Shown here piece after piece: positions 1 to 14,400 of a stretch of DNA of 64,000 bases. The stretch lies in NCBI RefSeq assembly GCF_032854445.1, contig NC_088296.1:23755604-23819603 (forward strand), given 5' to 3'. The position numbers and the translations under genes are program-made. Within the stretch, counting starts at the first letter, position 1, and the number at the start of each line of letters is the position of its first letter. The stretch is from Liolophura sinensis (Eukaryota > Mollusca > Polyplacophora > Chitonida > Chitonidae). Below the pieces are notes generated by a model. It was given only the letters and a program-made list of their open reading frames with translations. It had not been told where the DNA came from and searched no databases.

Positions 1-2318
1 CTGCATACATGTAATCATTCATACCCTACATGCTTCCCTGTCTGTTTTACCTTACCTGAATACATGTAATCATTCATACCTTACAAGCTTCCCTGTCTGT
101 TTTACCTTACCTGAATACATGTAATCATTCATACCCTACAGGCTTCCCTGTCTGTTTTACCTTACCTGTATACATGTAATCATTCATACCTTACAGGCTT
201 CCCTGTCTGTTTTACCTTACCTGAATACATGTAATCATTCATACCCTACAGGCTTCCCTGTCTGTTTTACCTTACCTGTATACATGTAATCATTCATACC
301 TTACAGGCTTCCCTGTCTGTTTTACCTTACCTGTATACATGTAATCATTCATACCTTACAGGCTTCCCTGTCTGTTTTACCTTACCTGAATACATGTAAT
401 CATTCATACCTTACAGGCTTCCCTGTCTGTTTTACCTTACCTGTATACATGTAATCATTCATACCTTACAGGCTTCCCTGTCTGTTTTACCTTACCTGTA
501 TACATGTAATCATTCATACCTTACAGGCTTCCCTGTCTGTTTTACCTTACCTGTATACATGTAATCATTCATACCTTACAGGCTTCCCTGTCTGTTTTAC
601 CTTACCTGTATACATGTAATCATTCATACCCTACATGCTTCCCTGTCTGTTTTACCTTACCTGCATACATGTAATCATTCATACCCTACATGCTTCCCTG
701 TCTGTTTTACCTTACCTGAATACATGTAATCATTCATACCTTACAAGCTTCCCTGTCTGTTTTACCTTACCTGAATACATGTAATCATTCATACCCTACA
801 GGCTTCCCTGTCTGTTTTACCTTACCTGTATACATGTAATCATTCATACCTTACAAGCTTCCCTGTCTGTTTTACCTTACCTGTATACATGTAATCATTC
901 ATACCTTACAAGCTTCCCTGCCTGTTTTACCTTACCTGTATACATGTAATCATTCATACCTCACAAGCTTCCCTGTCTGTTTCACCTTACCTGTATACAT
1001 GTAATCATTCATACCCTACAGGCTTCCCTGTCTGTTTTACCTTACCTGTATACATGTAATCATTCATACCCTACAGGCTTCCCTGTCTGTTTTACCTTAC
1101 CTGTATACATGTAATCATTCATACCTCACAAGCTTCCCTGTCTGTTTTACCTTACCTGTATACATGTAATCATTCATACCTTACAAGCTTCCCTGTCTGT
1201 TTTACCTTACCTGTATACATGTAATCATTCATACCCTACAGGCTTCCCTGTCTGTTTTACCTTACCTGTATACATGTAATCATTCATACCCTACAGGCTT
1301 CCCTGTCTGTTTTACCTTACCTGTATACATGTAATCATTCATACCCTACAGGCTTCCCTGTCTGTTTTACCTTACCTGTATACATGTAATCATTCATACC
1401 TCACAAGCTTCCCTGTCTGTTTCACCTTACCTGTATACATGTAATCATTCATACCCTACAGGCTTCCCTGTCTGTTTTACCTTACCTGTATACATGTAAT
1501 CATTCATACCCTACAGGCTTCCCTGTCTGTTTTACCTTACCTGTATACATGTAATCATTCATACCTTACAGGCTTCCCTGTCTGTTTTACCTTACCTGAA
1601 TACATGTAATCATTCATACCCTACAGGCTTCCCTGTCTGTTTTACCTTACCTGCATACATGTAATCATTCATACCTTACAAGCTTCCCTGTCTGTTTCAC
1701 CTTACCTGTATACATGTAATCATTCATACCTTACAGGCTTCCCTGTCTGTTTTACCTTACCTGAATACATGTAATCATTCATACCTTACAGGCTTCCCTG
1801 TCTGTTTTACCTTACCTGAATACATGTAATCATTCATACCCTACAGGCTTCCCTGTCTGTTTTACCTTACCTGTATACATGTAATCATTCATACCTTACA
1901 AGCTTCCCTGTCTGTTTTACCTTACCTGAATACATGTAATCATTCATACCCTACAGGCTTCCCTGTCTGTTTTACCTTACCTGTATACATGTAATCATTC
2001 ATACCTTACAGGCTTCCCTGTCTGTTTTACCTTACCTGTATACATGTAATCATTCATACCTCACAAGCTTCCCTGTCTGTTTTACCTTACCTGTATACAT
2101 GTAATCATTCATACCTTACAAGCTTCCCTGTCTGTTTTACCTTACCTGAATACATGTAATCATTCACACCCTACAAGCTTCCCTCTCTGTTTTACCTTAC
2201 CTGAATACATGTAATCATTCACACCCTACAAGCTTCCCTCTCTGTTTTACCTTACCTGAATACATGTAATCATTCATACCCTACAAGCTTCCCTCTCTGT
2301 TTTACCTTACATGTATAC
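1..2318. repeat. 55-bp minisatellite, about 42 copies (intron before exon 1)
   Basis: Head-to-tail 55-bp units beginning TACATGTAATCATTCATACC and ending CTTACCTG, in strict register from the window edge to about 33 bp before the exon 1 acceptor. Single-base variants (CCCTACAGG, CTTACAAGG and similar) are shared by blocks of neighbouring units, as expected from repeated block duplication. Many units hold TTACAG, acceptor-like on +. The reverse strand holds CAGGTAAGG, a near-perfect donor, in nearly every unit. The left end is outside the window. Confidence 0.97.
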
Positions 2319-2351
2319 ATGTACATCCTCAATGTTGTCTTCATCTTTCAG

Positions 2352-2489
2352 ATGATGGGGCGTTTCTTCTCTGGCTTGGCTCAGTCAGGGGCCTGGTGCT
2401 GCTTTGACGAGTTCAACAGGATAGACATTGAAGTGTTGTCTGTCATCGCACAGCAGCTCATTACAATCAGGAATGCTAAAGCCTCAAAG
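2352..2489 (+). CDS. DNAH6: DNAH6 exon 1: AAA1 Walker B
   Basis: Residues 1-46, phase 0 at both ends. The acceptor is CATCTTTCAG and the donor AAAG/GTCAGC. It starts [13 protein letters not shown] and holds CCFDEFNRI, the Walker B motif of AAA1, the main catalytic ATPase site; D and E coordinate Mg and activate water in this family. It is the first exon visible, not the first of the gene. Confidence 0.95.
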
Positions 2490-5400
2490 GTCAGCTCGCA
2501 ACACCATAAATTGTAATTGTATGGGTGCTTCCTGGGTGTTCCTCTGGTCAGAATCTGAGATTTTTGTCCAACATTTAATTCTGGACTGTTCACTGATTTT
2601 TGGCATGAACAAAATATGAGATACAACTGCTCAGCATAACATCATTAGTGGAGTGTGACATTCTTTCTGTAACATTGAAATGACATGAATTATATTGCTC
2701 TGGCTAAAATAAATTCCAGTGTCACCTTTAAAAAAACAATAATATTAAAATGAATATGGGTAAAGAAAATGGAGATAATAGTGCTTATGTATACAAACAT
2801 AAATGAATGCTTATGCAATATTGTATTGAGACCGCTTCTTAATTAAAGTATGTGCATAGCCGTTTGTTTCTCCTTACTAACCTGCGTACATGTTAACTTT
2901 ATAAGAGTTGTGCCCCCTGATGTGTTTGAGACCTTTATTTTCCTAGAAAATTGCCTTTTTCAAGCGTTTTTTTACAACAAGTACAGGTACCATACCGTAC
3001 AGGTCTTGTTTATCATGATTTCCTCCCCTTCCACCAGGTGTCCAGGTTCATGTTTGAGGGGCGTGAGATCAAGCTGGTGTCCACCTGTGCAGCATTCATC
3101 ACTATGAACCCCGGCTATGCTGGCCGTACGGAGCTGCCCGACAACCTCAAGGCTCTGTTCAGACCCTTCGCCATGATGGTGCCTGATTATCGTGAGTATA
3201 CTGAGTACAGCGAGCAACACAGAAAATTAGACAGTCATGGGGAAACATGAGGAAATAAACAATATTAAATGTGTACCTGAGTGCAGAGAGCAACACAGAA
3301 CATCAGACAAACATGGGGAAAATGAGGAAATAAACAATAATAAATACGTACCTGAGTACAGCGAGCAACACAGAACATCAGACAAACATGGGGAAAATGA
3401 GGAAATAAACAATAATAAATGTGTACCTGAGTGCAGAGAGCAAAACAGAAAATCAGACAAACATGGGAAACATGAGGAAATAAACAATAACAAATGTGTA
3501 CCTGAGTACAGCGAGTAACACAGAAAATCGGACAATCATGGGAAACATGAGGAAATAAACAATAATAAATGTGTACCTGAGTGCAGAGAGCAACACGGAA
3601 AATCAGACAAACATGGGAAAAATGAGGAAATAAACTAATAAATGTGTACCTGAGTGCAGCGAACAAAACAGAAAATCAGACAAACATGGGAAAAATGAGG
3701 AAATAAACAATAATAAATGTGTACCTGAGTACAGCGAGGAACACAGAAAATCAGACAAACATGGGAAACATGAGGAAATAAACAATAAATGTGTACCTGA
3801 GTACAGCGAGCAACACAGAAAATCAGACAAACATGGGAAAAATGAGGAAATAAACAATAATAAATGTGTACCTGAGTACAGCGAGCAAAACAGAAAATCA
3901 GACAAACATGGGAAACATGAGGAAATAAACAATAATAAATGTGTACCTGAGTGCAGCAAACAACACAGAAAATCAGACAAACATGGGAAAAATGAGGAAA
4001 TAAACAATAATAAATGTGTACCTGAGTGCAGAGAGCAAAACAGAAAATCAGAAAAACGTGGGAAAAATGAGGAAATAAACAATAATAAATATGTACCTGA
4101 GTGCAGAGAGCAACACAGAAAATCAGACAAACATGGGAAACATGAGGAAATAAACAATAATAAATATGTACCTGAGTGCAGAGAGCAACACAGAAAATCA
4201 GACAAACATGGGAAAAATGAGGAAATAAACAATAATAAATGTGTACCTGAGTGCAAAGAGCAAAACAGAAAATCAGAAAAACGTGGGAAAAATGAGGAAA
4301 TAAACAATAATAAATATGTACCTGAGTACAGAGAGCAACACAGAAAATCAGACAAACATGGGAAAAATGGGGAAATAAACAATAATAAATATGTACCTGA
4401 GTACAGCGAGCAACATAAAATCAGACTTGAAATCACTGGCATCATATTTCTCAGATTGGAAAGCAGTTCATAGTTAGACCTCATTGCTGAGGTGATACAC
4501 TCTACTTTTATCATGAAGCATACCTGCTTTTCTTATGTAAATGTTAATCTGAGCAAAGTTATCTCCCCTTATTCCCCCAGTCTCCAGGCCTCATCGCTAA
4601 GGTGAAACCTCTGTACATTAGTCAACTGTACGGACGGTTTCACATTAACAAACTTCTAAGCTGTCTCCTCTTATTCCCCTTGTCTCCAGGCCTCATAGCT
4701 GAGGTGATCTTGTACTCTGAGGGTTTTGAATCCTCCAAGAACCTAGCTCAGAAGATGACACAGATGTACAAGCTGTGCAGTGAACAGCTATCACAACAGG
4801 ACCACTACGACTTCGGTATGAGGGCAGTGAAGTCCGTATTGGTGATGGCCGGATCCCTGAAGAGACAGAACCCTGACAAGAATGAGGATGTGGTGCTGAT
4901 TAGGGCACTCAGGGACAGCAACCTGCCAAAGTTCCTCTCTCAGGATGCCATTCTATTCCAGGTAAATACCAGCTAGTGTCTGAGAATGCAGGTGAACAGG
5001 GGCCGGTTTCACAAAACGTCTTATTCTTTTGCTTATTCAGCAAAAAAAAGGTTTCTGAACATAGCAAGTTTCATGAAACCAGGCCATATAGTTTATTTAC
5101 CCAAGCTTAAAGTTAATCATAGTAAATACATTGTGATGGTAATGTTGACAAGTTTAATTACACTGAGCATTTTCTTACCTACTTAGCCAAAAACTTTACG
5201 ATCTTGTAAGAAGAGTTAGTTTTGATATTAATGGGTGAATTTTTGACACCTCTGTTTTAAAATATCATTCATGGATTGGTCAAAATTGTCTAATATTTTA
5301 TATTCAAATTTTGACATATTTAAAGTCCAGAATGGCTTTGTGAATTCATGCATGTGTTTGTTGAAAAAGCCATGATGGCATATTTTATGTTATTTTATAA

Positions 5401-8400
5401 TAAGTTCCAACTTTCTGTTTTCTTAATCTGCACGAAAGTAATGTAAATAGAAATGGCGCTTTAGATATATGTTCACGTGTTGAACTGCTGAACCCAGAAC
5501 CCTGACTTGACATGATTTACTTCCCCTTTTCCACCAGGCCATCCTCCAGGACTTGTTCCCTGGTGTAGAGATTCCTGAGCATGACTACGGTCGTCTGCAG
5601 GCAGAAATCATCCATGTGGCTGAGACCCAGGGGCTGCAGCATGTGGATACCCAGACTAAGAAGGTGATTCAGCTCTACGAGACAATGCTGGTCAGACATG
5701 GTGTCATGTTGGTGGGGCCCACAGGTGGAGGCAAAACAACAGTGCTCAAGGTCAGTCTGTTATGTTTTTTATTTATGTTGTTTCGTGGCAGTGAGGATTT
5801 GTGCTTGGACACAGGCTATCTGTTGACTGCATTCACTTCTGTTACTATTTCAGTGTTGGGTCATCCAATAAAATCCGACTTATGAGTACATATTTTCTGT
5901 CACACTTTGTTTCTAAAGTCAATGTTGTTTTATCATGTTGCCCTCAAGCTCAAAACTGTCTTGCATACTCGATTGATCATAATAGCCCCTTTGCCCTGGC
6001 AATTCACTCATCAGGACTTGTTGCATGTATTTGAACTGAAAGATCCAAGATCTCTGAGTCAATCCTGAAGCGATGATCTCTGGTGCAGTGAGAATAAAGG
6101 GATTTGGATCAGTGGTAAGATGTGTGACTCCACTCACAAGTTACATGAAGTGTGGGTTTAAGCTATCCCGTGGACAGGAAATTTGAGGATTGCCCCACCC
6201 TCATTTTTTATGATCCGTCACTGATAAACAAGCCATCAGCAACACATGGGGGAAGCTGTTTGAACAGTCTCATGTACAGTGAAGTGTACCTGTCTTGCAT
6301 CAGTATGGCATGCACATCTGTATGTCACACATCAAAAAAGTCATCGGTTACTTGCCAAAGGTTTGTGGTTTATCCATGTCTTTCCAGTTTCCTCCATCTG
6401 GTGTTTATGTGAGTAAATAGTTCTCGATAGTAACTGCTAGTTAATTAAATAAGTAAATATTTTGTTTTTACAAATTGTTTCTATCTTTTCTCTTTTCACC
6501 CAGATCCTGGAGCAAACCTTGAATAACCTGCATGCGTGTGGGGAATTTGACGACCCCTTCTACCAGCCGGTCCACGTGTACACCATGAACCCCAAGTCCA
6601 TCACCATGGGGGAGTTGTATGGGGAGGTCAACAAACTCACCCTGGAGTGGAAAGACGGGCTGATGGGATTGACAGCTAGGCACTGTGTCGCTGTAAGTTG
6701 TTAGCAGATCGGCGTACATGTAGGTGCTCTCACTGCTTGTGGGAAACAATAAAATCACTTGCCTTTCATCAATATGGTGTGTTTATCTCTACATCATGTG
6801 GGGAAGTTTGCCAGTGAATTGCCAAAGGTCGATGGTTTTTGCCAGGCACTGTGGTTCCACACACTGTGTTAAAACTTTTCACTCTCAATTATTAACGGCC
6901 AAATTCCTGAGTATGACGTTAAACAACATATAATACAGTAAATGTAACTATTGCTGTGATAAAATTGAGATGTGCTTAGTGGAGAAATATTGTTTGAGCA
7001 TATTTTCACTGATAAGAGCAGTCATTGATGCATGCCTCAAATAAATCATTGGAAAACAAAATGCTGCACTGTTTCATTTACATGGTACCTCTTTGAACAC
7101 ATATGTACCAAGGAAAATATACCACGGAACTATGTAATATTCAGTTGTGAATTGTGATGAATGTTCAGTTTTGAATTATAATAAATGTTCAGTTTTGAAT
7201 TATAAGAAATATTCAGTTTTGAATTACGACAAACATTCGGTTTTGAATTATAAGAAATATTCAGTTTTGATTTAAAATAAATATTCAGTTTTGAATTATG
7301 ACAAACATTCAGTTTTGAATTATGACAAACGTTCACTTTTGAATTATAATAAATATTCAGTTTTGAATTATAATAAATATTCAGTTTTGAATTATGTCAA
7401 ACTTTCAGTTTTGAATTATGACAAACATTCATTTTTGAATTATGACAAACATTCACTTTTGAATTATGACAAACATTCACTTTTGAATTATGACAAACAT
7501 TCACTTTTGAATTATGACAAACATTCACTTTTGAATTATGACAAACATTCACTTTTGAATTATGACAAACATTCACTTCTGAATTATGACAAACATTCAC
7601 TTCTGAATTATAATAAGTATTCAGTTTGGAATATTGAACTGTTACAGGACACGACAGAGGACCATCAGTGGATCATATGTGACGGGCCAGTGGATGCCCT
7701 TTGGATTGAGAACATGAACACTGTACTGGACGACAACAAAATGTTGTGTTTGGCCAACTCTGAGAGGATCAAGTTCACGCCTTTCATCCACATGTTGTTT
7801 GAGGTGCAGGACTTGGCCGTGGCTTCTCCAGCTACTGTCAGCAGGTTTGTAGAAAAGATCTTAATAGTAAGGAGTTCAATTCTGACATAGGTCATTTTTG
7901 TCACCCCATTACATTCAATTGTTATTAACCTATTACCAGCAACTGATTGGAAGCAAAGATCGTATTAACACAAAATTGAGAGTTCAATCCTGGGATGGGT
8001 CATTTTGTCATGAGTTGATTGCTTGCGTGCCATGATTTCATCTTGAGTTGGATATCAGACGTAGGCCTACTCACTTTGACTTTTTTGTTTTTTAGTTTGA
8101 ATTTATTAATTGTAAAGCCAAAGATTGTCTGTAAATCTGACACAGCATTCCTTTCATTTAAGCAGCTGAATGAATTTTTTTTTTTTTTTTTTCATAGCCA
8201 GTGATAAGAATTTGGCCTGTTTAATGTTAGGTGTGAAATTTTCCCACGTAAACGCATACGTTAGATAGTGAATATTAATGCAGATTAAATTTCATCACTA
8301 TTCATAACTGTCCGCAAGCTTTTTATCTTGGTTGGGTTTGACCCAGCTGTGATCACTTTATATTTCCAATTTTCTTCTCTTTTTTTCTGTTACATTTTAT

Positions 8401-11400
8401 TATCATCTCAACCTCACCATTCACTATTTATAATACCTTAATTCCTCGACCTTTGACCTGTCAGAAAACAACATTTAGCTTGATTTAGGCTCTGTTTTTG
8501 ATTTTGAAACTACTATTACATTGGTTGACTTGATCAATTTCAGGGCTTCACAACAAATGTGATATCATCTGACTTCACAAAATAGTGTAATTCTCACGGA
8601 ATGAGCTTGAATATACATCTTACAATCCTGTAAAAGGATGGAAGAATTTCAGTAGCACATTTTTGTACAGTAATATTATTAGTGCTTGTATTTTACCACC
8701 TTTGTTTTTATCTGTCCAGGTGTGGGATGGTGTACATTGACCCTGATGAGCTTAAGTGGATGCCTTATGTGCAGACGTGGATCACAGGCTGGAAGAGTCG
8801 TCTGAAGCCGGAGATGAGTGAGTACCTGCTGGACTTGTTCTCACGTTATGTGGAGAATGGCTTGAGGTTCATACAGAAGAAATGCACGCAGGCCATCAAT
8901 CAGGTGAGTTAAGTATCTCGTTAACTACGGTTACTACTTCTTTAATGATGCTTTAATGTGTGTGAATGCATTCACAGCACAGAAATGATTGTATTATAAG
9001 TCTAATTCCTCAACCTTTTCACATATGGAAGAGCAACTTCATATTTGATTTATCCACATTTGTGATAAGATTTTGGAGTTAAAACTACATTGGTTGGATC
9101 GGCCAGTTTTAGGGCTTCACAGAAAGTATAATTTTATCAGACTGCACAGAACAATACCTTCAGAATATGCTTGAATAATCACCTTGCAAACATGGGAAAA
9201 GGTTGAAGAATTACAGTATTATTCGTATATAGAACCAAACTCTAAGGCAAGGTTGTAGAATATGGAAAGTTCAAAACATCATGACTGCTTGTGGAAATAA
9301 AAATACTGAGGAGGTATATTCATCCTGTCGTCATCAATATTCCCACTTCTTCCACATCATCCGTATCATACCTTTTGTCCTTTGCTTGTCATCCACACAC
9401 AGGTTTACATCGTCATCAATATTCCCACTTCATCCACATCATCCCTATCATACCTTTTGTCCATGCTTGTCATCCACGCACAGGTTTACACCGTCATCAT
9501 TATTCCCACCTCTTCCACATCATCCCTATCATACCTTTTGTCCTTGTTTGTCATCCACACCCAGGTTTACATCATCATCAATATTCCCATCATCATCAAT
9601 ATTCCCACATCATTATCATCATCATCAACATGCTGGCTTCCTCTCTGGCCGTAAGTGGAAAGGTCTGCTAGCAACCTGTGGATGGTCGTGATTTTCCCCG
9701 GGGCTCTGCTGGGTTTCCTCCCATCATAATGTTGGCTGCTGTCGTATAAATTAAATATTCTTCAGTACGGTGTAAAACACTAATCAGATAAATATAGAAA
9801 TGAATCATCATCAATATTCCAACGTCATCACTCTTTTACCTTTCCCCCTTATTTGTCATTCACATACAGGTTGATATCAGCAAAGTGACGATGCTGTGTA
9901 AACTGCTGGAGTCGTTGTTGTTTGGTCGCGGAGGTCCTGACCTCAACATGGACCCCCAGAAGCTCAATCCCCTGATCTGTACCACGTTTGCCTTCTGTTA
10001 CCTCTGGTCTGTGGGGGGTAACATCATCGACTCCAACTGGGACGCCTTTGACACCTTCGCAAGGGGACAGTTTGAGGACAACTCTGATGCAAAGGTAAGA
10101 TGGCAAATGGGAAAAATCACATTGTCTCATTTGTCTAATCAATGTGTAGTATGAAAAAAGGAGCGACAACTGTATTTGAAATTTGGTATTTTTGTTTGAC
10201 TGATTAATTCATCCACCATAATGGGTCTTTTTTTTTTAATTTTGTTTGTTTTAATTGTTTGTTTTAATTTTGATTTTTTTTTTTAATTTTATATCAAAAA
10301 AACGTAAATGCTGGCATCATCAAAGTATCATTTTACGGTGTTCATGTGCTTCTTGAACAGCATTTTTACCAAACTTGCGGTGAAATACACTACCTGTTGT
10401 TGTGTCACAGATAAATAGACAAAACAAGGTGTCCTCCATGGCCTGTTGGGCTATAGCATTGGTTTTGCAGCATCCAGTGAAATACACTGCCTGTTGTTGT
10501 GTCCCGGATAAATAGACAAAACAAGGTGTCCTCCATGACCTGTTGGGCTAAAGCATTGGTTTTGCAGCACCCAGTGAAATATACTACCTGTTGTTGTGTC
10601 ACAGATAAATAGACAAAACAAGGTGTCCTCCATGGCCTGTTGGGCTAAAGCATTGGTTTTGCAGCATCCAGTGAAATACACTGCCTGTTGTTGTGTCCCG
10701 GATAAATAGACAAAACAAGGTGTCCTCCATGACCTGTTGGGCTAAAGCATTGGTTTTGCAGCACCCAGTGAAATATACTACCTGTTGTTGTGTCACAGAT
10801 AAATAGACAAAACAAGGTGTCCTCCATGGCCTGTTGGGCTAAAGCATTGGTTTTGCAGCGCCCAGTGAAATACACTACCTGTTGTTGTGTCACAGATAAA
10901 TGGACAAAACAAGGTGTCCTCCATGACCTGTTGGGCTAAAGCATTGGTTTTGCAGCATCCAGTGAAATACACTACCTGTTGTTGTGTCACAGATAAATAG
11001 ACAAAACAAGGTGTCCTCCATGGCCTGTTGGGCTAAAGCATTGGTTTTGCAGCATCCAGTGAAATACACTACCTGTTGCTGTGTCACAGATAAATAGACA
11101 AAACAAGGTGTCCTCCATGGCCTGTTGGGCTAAAGCATTGGTTTTGCAGCATCCAGTGAAATACACTACCTGTTGTTGTGTCACAGATAAATAGACAAAA
11201 CAAGGTGTCCTCCTTGGCCTGTTGGGCTATAGCATTGGTTTTGCAGCATCCAGTGAAATACACTGCCTGTTGTTGTGTCCCGGATAAATAGACAAAACAA
11301 GGTGTCCTCCATGACCTGTTGGGCTAAAGCATTGGTTTTGCAGCACCCAGTGAAATATACTACCTGTTGTTGTGTCACAGATAAATAGACAAAACAAGGT

Positions 11401-14400
11401 GTCCTCCATGGCCTGTTGGGCTAAAGCATTGGTTTTGCAGCATCCAGTGAAATACACTACCTGTTGTTGTGTCACAGATAAATAGACAAAACAAGGTGTC
11501 CTCCTTGGCCTGTTGGGCTATAGCATTGGTTTTGCAGCATCCAGTGAAATACACTGCCTGTTGTTGTGTCCCGGATAAATAGACAAAACAAGGTGTCCTC
11601 CATGACCTGTTGGACTAAAGCATTGGTTTTGCAGCACCCAGTGAAATATACTACCTGTTGTTGTGTCACAGATAAATAGACAAAACAAGGTGTCCTCCAT
11701 GGCCTGTTGGGCTAATGCATTGGTTTTGCAGCGCCCAGTGAAATACACTACCTGTTGTTGTGTCACAGATAAATGGACAAAACAAGGTGTCCTCCATGGC
11801 CTGTTGGGCTAAAGCATTGGTTTTGCAGCATCCAGTGAAATACACTACCTGTTGTTGTGTCACAGATAAATAGACAAAACAAGGTGTCCTCCATGACCTG
11901 TTGGGCTAAAGCATTGGTTTTGCAGCATCCAGTGAAATACACTACCTGTTGTTGTGTCACAGATAAATAGACAAAACAAGGTGTCCTCCATGGCCTGTTG
12001 GGCTAAAGCATTGGTTTTGCAGCATCCAGTGAAATACACTACCTGTTGTTGTGTCACAGATAAATAGACAAAACAAGGTTTCCTCCATGACCTGTTGGGC
12101 TAAAGCATTGGTTTTGCAGCATCCAGTGAAATACACTACCTGTTGTTGTGTCACAGATAAATAGACAAAACAAGGTGTCCTCCATGGCCTGTTGGGCTAA
12201 AGCATTGGTTTTGCAGCATCCAGTGAAATACACTACCTGTTGTTGTGTCACAGATAAATAGACAAAACAAGGTGTCCTCCATGACCTGTTGGGCTAAAGC
12301 ATTGGTTTTGCGGCATCCAGTTAACCCCTTATACCTATGAAAGAGCAAGAATGAAAAACAGCATTGAAAAGCATTGTATTTGGGAATGAGAAAATTTTAG
12401 TTTTGACTTTTTTAGAACTAGAAAGAGCTGACGAGAAAATTATTGACTTGAGGTTTACCTTCTGACATCATGGCATCACAGTTGATAAACATGAGTGCTG
12501 GAGAAAATGCTGAAGTGCTAAGCATACAGTGTTTGAGGTTAAGTGAAGAAAAGATTTTTCAGTATTCTGGACATGAAGAACAAACAACAGTTGTTTGTAA
12601 TCAGGTCATTTGTACACAACATCCAAACATGTGGAAGAAGATTGCTTAACCTCTCCATTTTGATTGCTGTCAACCTACAGGCTTTCAGTATTTTTTTGCC
12701 ACTCTTATGCCAGTATGCTAGTCTTTTTTTTTTTTTTTGTTTTCCCCCAAACAATGCTCCAAATGTTTTCAGATTTTGTTGCTTTTGACCTTTCATAGCT
12801 TCCATCGGGTGGTGACCTCTGGAGTTATTACGTGGACTTTGAGACACGCCGCATGGACTCCTGGGAAAAGATCGTCCCTACATTCAAGTACAATCGCGAG
12901 ACTCCATTCTTTGAGATGCTTGTCCCAACCACAGACACAGTCAGGTTTGGTTACCTGCTGGAGAAGCTGTTGGCTGTTAGACACTCAGTGCTGTACACTG
13001 GTGGCACAGGGGTCGGAAAGGTAAGCAAGTGTTGGCATAATTAAAAATAAGTTTTCATGCCGATAATTAAAATGGTTTTTCAATTTGTCCAAAATTTCAA
13101 TCTAAACTGTTATCAGCATTAGCTTCATCTGTGACCACACAGCCTCACGCTTGTTGCAGACCACTCCTTATCAGCCAGTAAGGTGTGCATAGCAGTATGT
13201 CACATATGAGAAAGTTTTCACTGACTCACCAAAGGTTGGTGGTTTTCCCCAGGCACTTAGGTTCCCTCCACCCATGAAACTGAACCATGCTTGTGAAAAG
13301 CTCAGGAGTGAGGCATTAAACCCTGGTGACATAAGTCAATACATAATTCACTGGCTTTGTTGTTGTTGTTGTAGTCTGTGGTGGCACGTGGCTTGCTGAA
13401 CTCTATCTCTGACCGGGCTGACTATGTTCCAGTCTTCATCAACTTTTCTGCTCAGACCAGCAGTCAGAGAACCCAGGAGATGATCGAGTCCAAACTGGAG
13501 AAACGCAGGAAGACTGCTCTAGGTAAGGTTGAGATTCTGATGAAGTGTTGAGTGAGAGTTCAATCCCACCTGCTGTCATTTTTGTTTGAGATGTTTTATT
13601 CAATTTCTTGACTTGAGTTTTATGCATATTGTCTACTTCACCATGTGAAGTACTTTACACAATATGCATATATATAAAGTTTTTTTGTTTTTTTTTTTCT
13701 TTTGGCTACAAAAATTATTCCATGATAAGATTTGTATCTAAATAAATGCTGGATTTTTTTTTTTTTGAGAAAGTTAAACAAGTAAAGAGGTCAGTTTTGT
13801 CGAACTCTCAAACGGCAGTGGTTTACTCCAGGCACAGCTTTCTTCTGCACCTATAACCTTACTACCCTAATCCTTCAACCTTTCCGCAACTTTCAGTGCA
13901 ATTTAAGCACATTTTTTATTTGATTTTGGACAAAAACAAAACAAAATCTACATTGGTTGGAATGGTCAGTTTCAGGGCTTCACAAAAAGTATAATTTTAT
14001 CAGTCAACTCAGAATAATGCCTTCAGGGTGTGCTTGAATGCACACCTTGCAAACATACAAAAAGCTTGAAGAATTAGGGTACCATCATATAGGTGAACAC
14101 TTCTGTGGTGAGCTAAGTAAGTACACAATTGAACATCAGACTCTGTGAACATGAAGCATGTTCGCATTCAGCCCGGTCTACCCATTAACTCTTTCTGCAG
14201 ATGGATCTGTACATAAACAACAAATTACCCTGGGTATGTACAAGAAGTAACGGTAATCATAGTCACTGTATGTAGATTGAGGTACATGTATGCGGTGTTA
14301 TTGAGGGCAGTTTTGTAATCATAGTCACTGTATGTAGATTGAGGTACATGTATGCGGTGTTATTGAGGGCAGTTTTGTAATCATAGTCACTGTATGTAGA

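Noticed and set aside
1-2318. CRISPR-like array
   Set aside because: Units are contiguous 55-bp copies without unique spacers, in an animal intron. The same applies to all other arrays.
3603-4514. Minus-strand open frame of 303 codons with [16 protein letters not shown] repeats
   Set aside because: Product of the 75-bp array, whose length is a multiple of three. It looks membrane-like only because the repeat is pyrimidine-rich on that strand.
7291-7647. In-frame LNYDKHS repeats fused upstream of exon 6
   Set aside because: The 24-bp array is in frame with exon 6, but no dynein has such a segment and a good acceptor (GTTACAG) separates the two.
10405-12348. Many overlapping 65- and 82-codon minus-strand frames
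   Set aside because: One frame repeated every 97 bp by the minisatellite; no independent support.
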